Below the pieces are notes generated by a model that was not told the DNA's origin, searched no databases, and saw only the letters and a program-made list of their open reading frames with translations. The position numbers were made by a program, and so were the translations under genes. A DNA stretch of 64,000 nucleotides from Phoronis australis (lineage: Eukaryota; Phoronida; Phoronidae): contig NMRA01000310.1 of assembly GCA_002633005.1 (NCBI GenBank), forward strand, positions 254,624 through 318,623, given 5' to 3'. Positions 1-13,100 of the stretch are shown here, one piece after another (position 1 is the stretch's first letter; every line of letters begins with the position of its first letter).

Positions 1-457
1 GTGCATTGGGCTGGGCCTAGTGAGCCGCGTGTCCTGATAAACGTAAGATCAAAGCCAAGGCGACTTACCAGTCAATCAAAACTTTTCCTAATTGCGACAG
101 GGTGACGGCCAACTTGAAACGTACAGATCATTCCAGCGCCCAAACTGATCTCCAACTGAAACGGCTGTGAGAGTTTTCTTGTTGATGCTTTTTCAGCAGA
201 GAACGATCTCTCTACCTCGCAGCATTCTACCAATTTTGAATTTGGCAGTTACAATTTGAAAATTCTACATCGCTTGGATTGTCACTCAATCACTTCGGTA
301 CTCCCCACAGAAGTTGAAAATTAAACTAAACATGTATGTTAAATTCAGTTTATTTTGGAAAGAAATCGATGTCACTTGAAAGAGCATTATTTGCGCTTAG
401 GTATTGAATAAAATGGTTTCCGTGAAGATCCGTTTAAGGACGTTTATAACAAAATGA

Positions 458-706
458 GGCAAAATAGCCCTTTTAAGTTTCGAGTCGAGTCTGAGTTCGA
501 CTGGTCGACTTTTGCTATCTGAGAATTACAGAAACGTCAGTCACAGATTTCACTGCGTTTTACCAAGTTCCACCTCGCCTGTCGTTATGGTAGCAGATAT
601 AGGAGGCAGAACCCACAGACAGGGAGTGGTGGTCGACCACGTTGACGAGGCGGTCGATCAGATCGAGAGCTTCGACTTATTTCCTTATTATGGACCGAGT
701 CACTAG
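458..706 (+). other. Possible orphan exon, product not recognised
   Basis: The frame is open for 83 codons from just after a TGA to a TAG. Its second half looks protein-like, rich in V, D, E, G and H, and includes the stretches VVMVADIGGRTHRQG, VDHVDEAVDQIESFDLFPYYG. Possible acceptor AGs lie near 527-549, but there is no clean GT donor before the stop, so it could only be a last exon of a gene entering from the left. I do not recognise the family, and an open frame of this length can arise by chance. Confidence 0.2.
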
Positions 707-3306
707 TTGACCCACCACGCCTCTGTTGTTCCCATACGACACACAATATCAACATACACATTACCTTCAGACTGTGTGTAATTGAATCTTGCCTTTATGG
801 AATTAGCGTAGAAATTGATGGCGCATGATGACGAGCTTACGATAACGAGTAGGAGCCCCGTTGACACAGAGAGAAATTTTAATAAAACCAGTTTAGGTTC
901 CTTGGCAACCATTCTTCTCTTCAACGGAATTGTCTTCGATGTTTTATATTGCTTGTCTAATTTACGAGTAAAAATGCAAAAGTATACTTGGTATCTCTAA
1001 GATAACTACTAAATAGCTGATAAAGAATCAAGACAAATTTCTCCTAAACACTTTCAAGTGACGGAGCCACAAAATTTTCACAAGTGCGTTTCACAGGTAT
1101 TACTGAATAGGTATATCTGTTCTCAGAGGCCGGTCTAAACTTTTTGTTTTGCCTGCAGGATTCCGGAGCGGTTTTATGTCCAGGTCGACTGGTTTATTCT
1201 AGCTCTGTCCGGTATATTCTCAAGTAGCTGTAAAATAATTAAGCCTCGCCGCAACGTTGGAGAAGCTTGTTTGAAGGCTTGTTGAGTTTTATGGTGTTTT
1301 TACGAGTGACATGATAGAAAACGTCTGTGCCTAGCTTTTGTGGACAACAAATATATTACTTGCTCAGACTGAATACACCCAAGTATTTGGTCCAAGTTAT
1401 GAGGGGGTTGAAGGTCTGTGTTGAAGTAATTATATAATACTATTATGTAAAATACAAGTAATCGGTGACGGCTGATAGGAACGAAGGATAAATTATATTT
1501 CTAATGACAAAACTGATCAATATCCTGTGGTAAGATTTCCTACTAAATTCTTTCTGCTTTTACTTGAAAATTCCATTGCTCTCCTACTAATCTTTTTGCA
1601 AGTGCATTTCTGATCGATTAATACGCGGGCGCAATGGGACTGAAAAATGCCCAGCACAGGCGTTGGCGCTGGCTAGGGAGTAACCAAATTACAGCTAAAT
1701 TGATTTTCTTACCGTGGTATTCCCAATGTTCATTCATCTTGCAAAACTGGTTGTTTGCTCTCAAAACTGATGATTTAATAGATGATTAACAAAGAAAATT
1801 AATGCTTTTCTGGGTCTTTGCGAAGCTGCAAAAAGAAAACGCACTCAGTTGCGCCGGCCCCTTATCATATGATTAATGGAGTTGAATTCTGTCGCAAAAT
1901 TTTAACTGTTCGCATCCACCTAAGAAAGCCACGTTTGCAAACATTTATCCGAAAAAGTACAAAACCGAAACAATTGGCCCAAAAACCATCTCTTCCCTTT
2001 GCCAAATCTTGCCCTACGCTCTGAAATTTCCACCAGATTCAAATTTGCTGTTAAAAGGTTGCTTGTGTGAATTCTTCAATCGACACAACGGAAGCTGCCG
2101 TTTTATGGAAATTGGGTGAATACAATCGAAAAGGATTTTTTCGTTCACGACTTGTTCTCAACAGATTCATGAAACCTTCTTACAATGCAACCCTCGAAAT
2201 TATCACCAACTATGACGGCATCCCGAATTAGATTTATCGGAACCGGGAATGCAAACCTATAAACTACAGTCTATGGGAAGAATGCCTACCTAAATATATT
2301 TTTTAATTCTCCTCCAGATGATAGGTCTTGCCTGTGGAATTAAAAAGGCGAGGTCAAGGCCAGTTTTTGCGTCGTCGGCATAGCTCACACTGACCATAAT
2401 ATGAGCAGATCAATCACGTGAACTTGCTGGTTTTGACAGAACATAACAAAGTTGTTGTCCTAAGCCAACTTAAATCCAAATTCTGCCAAAAAGAAATTTA
2501 AAAATCTTGATCATTTACAATATTATATATGCATTGTTTGACAACTACTTCAAATTCCAGCGGATTCGTTAACCGTTAATTATCTCAGCATCTCGAGATC
2601 CCGACTTAAGTAGCAATTTATGATAGAACCTATGGAATCAAAAATATTTTCAACATAACCGGTCACAGAATTGGCTGAAACTTTACCAGTGGATTCATAC
2701 CCTCTCAAACGACACCAGCCACCATAATACACTACTTGACCTCTATTTTGATATCTTCCTGAAATTTTTACATGAAATATGCCAGACATTCAGCTCAAAA
2801 ATGACCCCTTTTGTTAATAGGATTAATCTATGTAGATTAGGGACTGATATTCGATACTGTGTAGACATGTATAATATTAATACCCCAGTCCGAAAATATA
2901 ATTTTCAAAGAAATGACCTAACCCCCTTCGTGGGGGCACTCGTTTTGTTGTATCAACTAATTTAAGTAACCCTGGTAAAACTAAGCTATTGGTAGGGATG
3001 TAGCAAGCTGTAATAAAATGGCTCTTGAAATTTGTAGACGATGAATAAAAGTTATACCAGTAAAGGTCACAAATTTATTATTTTTATGTCATGAAAATGC
3101 GCATTTTTGGTTGTCAAGTGTAAAGTACTATAGTTGTAATTGCTCAGTAATATAAAATACAAACAGTGAGTTTTTAATTGACAGTAGAAACATTGTTTAG
3201 TGTGCAGAATTATCTTGTTTACAGTTTCTTTGCTCTCAGACTGGTAGGTTGCATCGGAGTTATCATCAGACTCTTTGTGCAAAGGGTAAATTCAGGAAGA
3301 GAGGCG

Positions 3307-3942
3307 TTACACTCTTTCGCAGTGCTACGAAAGGTAGCACTGTGTAATGTTGTTTGTAATGGCTTCTCATTGGTTAAAGTAATGAAACCGACGTCATAAC
3401 ATTCAGTCATTCCCATTGGTGGAAATCAGGGAAACCCCTTTCAGTTTACTGTTACTTAGTATGGCGACCATGTTTGACTTGAATAGTTGCAATTTATTAA
3501 AACGGGTACTGATCGAAGTAGTGTACCCTCTGACACAGCGCCACCTATACTGAAAAGTGATCCTGTGGAAACATGATGAACGACACACGGAATTCCGTGT
3601 GTGTGTGGGCATAAATGCGCATGCTTGGTAGGAAGTTTATCTATCACATCGCCACCACTTGCAACGCCTTCAAAGCACTTTACTTTTTTGGACTTATCCA
3701 CGGGATCGGGGTTCTCTTGATTTGTTTACTTCGATCACTACCCGTTTTAATAAATTGCAGCTATTCAAGTAAAAGTAGTCGCCATACTACGTAACTGGTA
3801 AGAGTAAACTGAAAGGTGTTTCCCAGATTTCAACCAATGAGAATGACTGTTACGACGTCAGTTTCATTACTTTAATCAATAAGAAGCCATGATAAACAAC
3901 ATTCCACAGTGCTACCTTTCGTAGCACAGTGAAAGAGTGTAA
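3307..3942. repeat. Large foldback (inverted-repeat) element
   Basis: Arms of about 215 bp (roughly 3307-3522 and 3728-3942) are reverse complements with scattered mismatches, separated by about 205 bp of unique sequence. The ends are TTACACTCTTTC and GAAAGAGTGTAA. Each arm carries a smaller hairpin, GTGCTACGAAAGGTAGCAC. The motif GAGGCG lies directly left of the element and a few bases right of it. No coding capacity is seen. This is a non-autonomous foldback or MITE-like transposon. Confidence 0.75.
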
Positions 3943-6900
3943 GGGTAGTGAGGCGCTACAGTAGTAGAACTGTTCGTGGGCTGTAGTCATGGGCGGCGCA
4001 GCACTGAAGTTAGCGAAGAATGGTCAGAAAAAAACGTTTTGAATGAGATAAAACGTTAAGACGAGGCCCAGATCAGTGACTTCTATTCACGCATGGTTGC
4101 CTTCTCTAAAGCTGACTACTGGATGGACGTGCAAACGGCGAGGGATTAATCTTAAGGTTCGAACTATTACATGAAGTTCTTGAAGATCTTGATTAATACC
4201 CAGTCCGTTCTACTGGGAAGTTCCGCTCACACTTTTTCCTGTTTGTTTTTGATTGTCGAGGTTTTAAAGATTCACATTTTTTTACTGGATGTTCATACAA
4301 TTTGACTTGGTCTGTACTTTATGTCGTCACATGTGTTTATGCTGCTGCGAAAAGAAGAAAGGCGAAATATTTGTAATTTTAATCATTGTTACCGTAAGGG
4401 TTGCAAAAATCATAGTTATTCGTAACATATAAGATCTCCCAATAGTCTTACAAAGTTGACAACTTTTTTCCTGAAATAAGTCATGTGTCGAAAAATCCAT
4501 TTTGCAAGATCAGCATAAAAAAGAAAACGAGGCTTGTGGCAGGAAAATCAAAGATGACTTAGTTCATCTAGGGGTCGCCCAAGCCCACATAAAGATTTTA
4601 GGAAAATTTGTGACGGTCGATATGGAAGCACCGAAACTGCTACTTAATTAGCCCAAGATCTCGATATTAAGTCAGAATTTCGAGATCTCGAGATAATTAA
4701 GTCATAATCTCGGGATCAGCCAGTTTCATAAGTTTTCGCGGTCCATATTCAAGATTGAACATAAACGAAACAACTGCATTGAAAAGTAGGACTTTCGGAT
4801 GAAAAAAAACGGACATCTGGGTCAACCTAAAACGCAAAAGTGAAATATTTACCGCAACACACAAAAAGGTCCCGATAGCTTCTTGTCGAGAAGGAGACGT
4901 AAAACTCCGAAGTGCCTGACAGTGTTTTGTTGTTTTTTTGTCGAATGAGAATTTGTGGTTGCCGAAAAAACCCATGAAACGTCCAGTTTCTTTTTCTTTT
5001 TAGTAGATCGGTAAAATAGGGCTATGTTCGCGTGAGATATTACAACAGTATGTGATAATATGCCAATTTCACCGTGTGTCAAAAAGCGGGACATTTTGAT
5101 GGTGTGGCTGGATGGATGGGAAAAATTCAAAAAGTATGACAGTTCTCCAAGAGCGGGACAATTGGGAAGTACACTGTACGCTGTCAGCAACACAAAAGCG
5201 TTTGGGTGGATTCTTTTACAGGGTAAAGTTTCATTTCTTAAAAGTTTATTTCACGGGTATTGGTAAATACCACTAACACTAGGCCCTCTGCCTAGAAAGC
5301 GAATTGACAAAAATCGTACCTGGGCAACAAAACGTTATACAGCTGAATTATTATTATTATTATTGTTATTGAAAACGATTCGTTTTATTCAAAATCCCAG
5401 ACAAGGTTTTGGAACAAATTTACAAAGTTTTGTTGTCCAAAGTCTCAGTAAAGAAAGTTTTAACTTTCCTTTAAAAAGGGTCAATTTGTTATTGATGTAC
5501 CTTTCAAAAACAGAACTGTTTCACCCTAAACGCCAACTAACTGGACTGCATTAATAGCACAATGTTGTGGATGGCATAGATGAATTCATTTTGACTTCTA
5601 CTTTCAGAAAATATGTACTTTATGGGTTGACAGTGGCTAGTTAATTAGCTATTTTAGGATAAATAAAGCATAGCTTTATGGCGGAGTGGGATCTATCTCA
5701 TCGGCAGAGGTTTAAGCTGCGACTGCGACGGAAAAGGATACAATTGCGAGCTGCGATTCATTACCAGAAAATTATTTTTCTCGCCGATGATGCCAATTTA
5801 ATTAGAACATTTTTATTTTTTTACTTCTTCTATCTTTTGTTACAAAAATACGAGTCCGCAATTGTTTATGTGTAACAATTACTAGTTATTTGTTGTTCTG
5901 TATTGTACTGTGATAGTCAGTGGTATTATCCTATGGCGGTTCGGATATTTACTGATGACGTAACTGTCATTATTATTGCGCGAGGTGGACCCATAAATAG
6001 GAATAGAACTGCACAGACACTGACATCACAAGTCCAAAATTTGGTACTCCGATTTGGATTTTGTCAGTCTGATTCAGGTAAACACGGGGATAACTTAGCA
6101 CATTTTTTTTTACAAAATTGTGTGTTGGGATTAATCGGTGTGCTCCGACAACGGTTGCACCCATCGTGTCAGTGCTCCGGGGAGGGGGGGGGGTTGAGAA
6201 GGATTTAAGATTGGGATTTGTTTGCCGGGTCTATACCTGGCTATATACATAAATCTGACGAGCAAATTATTCTTTCAATTTTGGCATTTCAATGTTATTG
6301 TGACTGGGCTCAAAACGTCATTTTTCTAAAATTGACTTGAAATAAACTAACTAAGGGAGCCCCACTTGAACTTGAAGTGGCCCTTCAGTTAACTTTCTCA
6401 GTGTGCGCTTGCCGCTCGCCGGCGTGCTTCATAGTGTTAACTGGTTTTGCTGGCATTTTACCTGGCTGGGCATCATGATCTACCCTACTCTATTATATAA
6501 GTCTTCAAGTCTACGTGTTTTCCTTTGCAACTGCAAGTCCCCCGGCGCAGAAAATAATGCCGATCAGTTACGCGGGCGGGTCAAATAAATTTACAGTGTT
6601 AATATGGGGTAGACTACATGGCCCCGTCACTAAGAAATTCAAACTCAAGAGTTCTTGAGCTACCATTCATAACCGCGTCCTGACACTCCAAACATGAGTC
6701 AAAAATACTCCTTACGTACTGAGTAGTAGACCTATCTCCAAACCAGCCGTTTTTCAATGGTTCCCTGCCCCGCCGGGCCAACCACTGGGTCGAACACGTA
6801 GACCAAAGACAACTGGGCCCCTATAGTCTATGATGGGGCACCTATGGGGCAGAGGTGGGGAATATGTAACGGTTGGTGGGGTAAAGTAGATGATCGCAAC

Positions 6901-7046
6901 TGAAATTTCGTGGCACCCAGCCAAGGAATCGTTCCTGTCCCCTGTTTTGTAAAGCAACACTCGTCGATCCGAGCAACAATAATAGTTCATCATATGGCCA
7001 CCAGGTGGGAAAAAACACGGAAGTGTCCCGTTGAACATGCGTACTT

Positions 7047-7059
7047 GTTCCCTAGTGAC
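7047..7059 (+). promoter_or_regulatory. X-box-like site upstream of ODAD3
   Basis: GTTCCCTAGTGAC lies about 85 bp before the ODAD3 start codon. It resembles the imperfect inverted-repeat X-box bound by RFX factors at cilium genes (GTNRCC, short spacer, RGYAAC), with about two mismatches. Position fits such a site; the sequence match alone is weak. Confidence 0.25.
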
Positions 7060-7144
7060 GCCTTCACAAACAACTACAATCTACTCGAGCCAAAGTCGCT
7101 GTTTATTCTTCTCTGATTTATGTTAAGTTGTTGAACAGTTCAAA

Positions 7145-10100
7145 ATGACTCAACGGTCTATGGAAGATAAAATCTCGGAGATTAAAAGTCGAATAACTTT
7201 GCTCGGTAAGTATTAATTGAAGAGTGCGAAATTTTGATGTCCAAATCGGCTCTTTTCATACGAACTACGAACCCCTTTCACAATCTCATTCTCAGTCTCT
7301 CTCACCTGAAGCCGTCAGGAGTGCTTGAATTGAAATGAATGTTTCTGTAAAAATCCTCCCCTATGACACATTATACAGTTTAATATCATGTCATGTCATG
7401 CTGCTTAGTGTAGTAGTGTGAGGGTGAAAGTTTTAGGAATTACATTTCGAGCACCTGTTTGTGTCACTTAATTGTCCCTGGCAGTGTCTGAAACGTAACC
7501 CATCTGTATATAAGTTAGTATTTCCGTTGCAGCCAGACCATGGCATGGCCAATCATTGCTCGAGTCAAGTCCAAGGCACTCTAAACAGCCACGGGCGAGA
7601 TCAGAACATAACAAGTCTCCACTTCGGTTAAACTCCAAATGAAAATGGTTTCCAGATGTCTGGTCTATTGTTCTGAGTGTCCGCACAGGCTTTTCCTGCA
7701 TCATGACTAAGTCTTGAACCTTGGACTTCTTGCTTCAGAAAGGGAAAACTAACGTGTTAAACTCATTAGGCAACTGTTACATTAATGCATCAGCTTAATG
7801 TGTTTGGGTGTAAAATCAATGCCCCCCATCCACCCCCCCCCCCCCTCGAACAAAGACTAATTGGGATTTTGGTCAGAAATATGGACCATCCCAAGTAGGT
7901 GAGCTGGCTTCTCAGGATGGTCTATTACGAAGAAATTGCGATATGTCAACCTCAATGAATACATTTTCAACACTATCAAAATGCTGATCAACTGTACAGC
8001 TTTAGACAAATTTTATTATATTTCTACAGGGAAAATGGTCCTAGAGACATTCAAGTTCAGAAGCTATACAATTAAAAATCACAAATTCCAGCGCACATTT
8101 TATTTCGTTCTGTGTTTTTTAATTGCTGTAATGCCTTCTTTAACCCTGCTCATCACAAAAGGAACTTTTAGTGCTTGTCAGTGGCGGATTTAGAGGGGAG
8201 CCAAGGGCGTCATGGCCCCCCTAAAATTCTCCCAGATTCCATTTAGCAGTTTGGGGTTGTGAATGTCTGATGGCTAATACTCTGCCCTGGACCCCCTATC
8301 TCAAAATCCTGGATCCGACCCTGCCTGTGATCCTGTGACGGAGAGATTTAGCAGTTGATTGTGGGTTTTCAGAATCATGAACAGTTTGAAATGCAAGTTT
8401 ACATAAATGTTGCATCTCTAGGATTTCAATTTTGCTAACTCAACGTTCATTTCAATTACAGATGGCGATCGCAAAGCATACTACGAAAATGCTGAGTTTA
8501 CGATGAAATCAAATCGTGAACACATTGCAAAGTTGCGAAAGGAATTAAAACAGAAACGTAAAGATTTAGCAGATTGCTTAGCGGTAAGTAGAGAATGCTG
8601 TAAGTTTAAATTGGCTATAAATAACCCGCATTTCTTTCAAGACATTATAACGTTATCTAGACCACTTAGTGCTGTTAAATTTGTCTCGAGAGAAGTGATT
8701 CCTGGGTTTGCAAAGAACTGCCAGTTTCTTATTCCTTCGTTGATGGAGTGCTCGGCGCATTTAGTTTTGAGTTATAGCAAACTCTCAGTTTTTCGAAGAT
8801 TCCGTTTTTATACGTCTGAGGACTTTCGGCCAGTTGATTAATATTACACAGCGTGGTATTTGAGATCTTGAGTGAAACGTAGTTGAGAACAAAAAAAAAC
8901 GTCATTTCCAGCAAAATTTGTCTCAATGAAGGACTGCTATGTAAGTGTAGGAATAGAAATTCATATGCTCAACGGGTTTTTTAAAACGTACTTACTTCAC
9001 ATTTTATAATAGAAACTCCAGACAACAAAGAAGTGGAATAAAGTCGAGGATAATGTCATCAATAGCTGTTTACTTTTATGGCTTATATTTGTGGCATAGC
9101 AGCACTAAGCTGCCAAATTGACATCATGTTCTTCTGTTCATAAAACACTGCATACACTGGTGAAGTTGAAATTATGAAAGCGAGAGTTCTAGTTAAGTCT
9201 ACATGTATGCTAATCAAGTCACTTATTATATGGAAACTCGATAAATACTTCAGGTTCTGTTACTACTAAGAGCCACGCATTCATAAATCCTCTATTAAAG
9301 TTGAACACAGCTTTTTAACGCTTAACTATATAGATACAATTTTTAATAGGCTGATGAGCATGTAATCAACAATGCGTTCCAAGGTCGCCCAGTGGCACGA
9401 GCATCTATGAAAAACAAGAGTGGAATTCAAGCCATCGAGAGAACTGATCACTTAAAGAGTGATTTAACCAAGAGACTGTCTGCTCTTAGAGACATCAACG
9501 CTAAGAAAATGAAGAAAATTGAGCAGCTTAAGACTAAGTACAACCAGATGTTGAAGGATGCATCTGACGCTGTTGCCATGGATGCGGGAGAGTCCAAGGA
9601 GGCACAGGTGAGTGGGGATGATGGGTCTATTTTGTCATGGTTGTAGAATGTGCTGCTTAAGTCAAAACAATATGAAAGTCAAGAGATCATTATTAACTAT
9701 AGAAGGCAGCACTGTCATTCGTTGTCATGGATATAGTCTATGGAGTCAAGTTTTGCTGATATTGATGGAATTGTGCTGAATTCCAGAAAAAAGTATTTTT
9801 GGTGTCGCTGAGTTAAACGATTAGGTACTTTTAAAAGGAGTTGTGATTTCTGGAAGGATTTAAATATTTTGGATGTGGAAGTTGGAACAAACACATTTGG
9901 TTCAATTTTCATCGCAATTCTACCTTGTTTTATTCTTTTCTCACTTTCAAAAGATAAAGACGAATGTCGTCTGCTCTTGTAGGAGTTACGAACTCTTGAA
10001 AACAGTCTGGACAAGGCACTGCTGAAGTGTGACGAGGCGGAACACATCAAGAAGACTTACGTACAAATTAAGAAACAAATGGATGATGAGTCACTGACGT

Positions 10101-13100
10101 ACGGCAACAAGTTGAACGAAATAGAGGCTGAAATCAGGAAGTGCAAAGAAGAGCTCAAGGTAAGCGCTATTGTAGCAGGCTGATTTCACATCACTAGCTA
10201 TGGTCAGCTGTAAAGGAGACTAACACATGGGTATTGATGCAAGCCGAGTGAACGGCTTTGCTCGATCCAGACCATAGCTTCCTTTAAATTAAGAATCAAG
10301 TAAAGCTGACATATGGAATAAAGCAGCTCTCATTATTTAATAAACAGTTGAAATATTTATTATTATTTATTTTTAAATTAAAATTGCAGAATATTTTGCA
10401 GATTTGGTTTCAATTTGTTGGTTACTTTGGATAACACGTTTTAAGCAAAGAAATCGCTCAGTTTATTTGCTATGAAAATACCCAGAGGTTGCTATCTTGG
10501 AACCACACTAACTTAAGTCAGCAGTCAGGTCTGACGACAGTCAGGCGCAAAGGTCAAGGGTTCAACCATAGTGGTTGAGTAGGAATGTTCAAAGCCAGGT
10601 TACAGCTGAAATTGCATGCAGTATAATCATGTGTTGTGATAATTGTTTCCAAAGTGCTTGCATGATAACACAGATATAATGCTTTCTCGCACTTTCTGGG
10701 CCTAACTCAAATTATTGTGCATTGTCTTTTAAAAAAAAACATATGAAAACAGCTCTGTATGTTTGGTATTGTTTTTCCAGCAATTGAAGTCCATGCAGAA
10801 CGATGCGGTCATCTCAAAAGACGCTGCCCAGCAGGAACTGAGTCGCCACGAGATGATCGTGTACTCAGACCGAAAGAAGCGCGAGATTGAGCTGCAGCAG
10901 ATGAAAAAGGAAGCTGAGGAGAAGAAGTTGCAGCACGAGAGAATTGAGAAGAGAAATGTAAGAACACAGGAGGTGGAATAGGGGTGAATACCTGAGACAT
11001 TAACGATGGGCTTGAAACGGAAAATATTCCCTTTTGGCATATAAGCAGTAGATTCTATACCATTGTTCAAGTTTTCAACCTCACCGACCAATCCCTTCTA
11101 TTGCGGCCATTTTGTTAGGTTGCTCTAGTAAGGTCTCAAGCACACTTACGAAACACTTGCTTTTCTGTTATGTTTTTCGTGTAATCTTGATTTTCTCGAA
11201 GGAAAGTTGGTCTGTGTGGATCCTAGAAACATGACTATAACTGCTAGATGGTTTCTGAATATTTAATATAAATGAAATACAGGAGAATTAAGGTTTAAAA
11301 CAATTAACAAAAATTTAATTGTAACCTAAATGTTTTTGTAGGATTACAAAATAAACCAGCAGAGTAAAATGAATTTTCTGTACATGTAATTCATGACGCT
11401 TTATGGAGAAACAATTATAGAGGTTTTGTGCGAGTTCATAATTGCCACGCACATGTAAATGAAGATTACCTAATTCAAGTGAGCTAGCTTTTTGAGCGTG
11501 TACTGTTTAATTGTAGGCCCAGAGAGGCTCTATCAGCCAGGATGAGCTTACGCCTGCTGAGAAGGCCCAGCTATCTGGTGAAGATCAGCTGGCCAAAATC
11601 AGTACGTACGAGGACGCCTTCCGTCTGATCAAAGACGCAACGGGTGTCTCGGACACCAAAGAGGTCGTGACACGGTTTGAGAACCAAGGGGAGACAGCGC
11701 GCCACCTGGAGGAGTTGAAGAAAGATGGCGAGAAGACGATCACGCGATTGGAGGAAGATAAGAGGAAGCTGCAGGAAGAATTTGAACGTATGAAATACTC
11801 TGGAGAGGCTAAATTGTCCAGGTGAGGGCGCCACTTGATGACCTACTTAGGACTAAACAAATGACCTTGATATTTATGAGTTACCTTATTATACCATGAC
11901 AGCCTTTAAGTGACATTTTCAATAACCCTAATAGAACGCCATCTGTTGTTGCGGCACCAGTGAAGTCTCAGCATAGGTAGGAGGTAAATGTTTTTGTCTG
12001 TGCAAGAGTAATTTAGTATTTAAGTTAATTTTATGCTCGGATTTAAATGAAATTTTAAGGAGATAGAGATTGGAAATGATCCAGTTGGGATCAGTTGATT
12101 AGATTTTGGAGGTCTCCTTGTACGTATTGTGTTGTATATCCATTTAAATTAGTGGCAACAAACCCCTGTTGGTCATCTGAGAAACTAATTCTATATTTAG
12201 ACTACTTACCATTATAAAATTGGCCTCAACTTGTTAAATTGGTCTCAACTCGTTAAAGTGGTCTCAACTCGTTAAATTGGTCTCGTCTTGTCAAATTGGT
12301 GTCAACTTGATCCTGTCTCGGATGAGAACTGAGTTTTGGTCTTGCAAAGAATTGGTGTTCCTTGAGACCATACTCGATGAATAACACGACGCCCCATGAC
12401 ATGATACCCTGTGAAAAGACAACTAATAGAGCCTGCCGGGGTCTCGACCAATAAGGGATTACCAATTCTTTCCCCGCCCACCAATCATAGCTATTTTGCC
12501 TATCGAGTCACTTGGAATGAAACCAATTCCACAGAATAAAATGGCCTACATTAATTTTTTGTGATGGACGGTGGGTTTATACAGTAGCCGCTTAAATGAT
12601 CGTTTTTTCAAAAAATTTCAGTTAGTTATACATAAAAATGATATGGTAGTGAACTAGCTGTGAATACATGCATAAAAGTACCAAAGTTTCATGCAAATCA
12701 TAAAGGTCTCACATCCTAGTGTTTCTGGCGTACCTTATGTTCAGCAGGGGGTCCAAGTCAATTTGAAATTTGTAGATTTGATATCACTAAAATAAAAGGA
12801 AATATAGTGGGGTTCTGGACCCCTTGACTCCCCCCTGGACCCACCTATGAACTACTGGTGTTCGCTAATTTATATTAAGGCTGAAAAATGTGCTTGAATT
12901 TTAGTGGACAGAGGATACTCGAAGAATTTGAAGGTCACCTTGCAACAGAGCAGGCACGCTGTGATGACAGTCAAGACAAACTTGACCGCGCCAGTAAGAT
13001 CTTGGTCAATGTCAAAGCCGGCGTGGAACATCTTCACGAGAAGCTACACCATCTCAAGGCAGTAAGTGAAGTAGTCTTCCTTAGGTTACTGAAAGTATTG

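Larger units (their letters stand above)
1..7144. other. Gene-poor 5' flank of the window
   Basis: I see no recognisable gene here. Open frames are short and lack a convincing exon chain. The stretch contains a large foldback element (3307-3942), a short TTA repeat near 5350, a G-run near 6180 and one weak exon candidate at 458-706. The last 100-150 bases must include the ODAD3 promoter and 5' leader. Confidence 0.6.

Noticed and set aside
703-924. Minus-strand 73-codon frame with a hydrophobic segment
   Set aside because: No signal-peptide context, no splice partners, and it overlaps no known family.
8584-8841. Extension of ODAD3 exon 2 to a 112-codon open frame
   Set aside because: A perfect GTAAGT donor follows LADCLA, and family similarity resumes in exon 3.
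10500-10620. GGTTCAACC block that might be a tRNA B box
   Set aside because: No A box at the right distance and no cloverleaf could be drawn.
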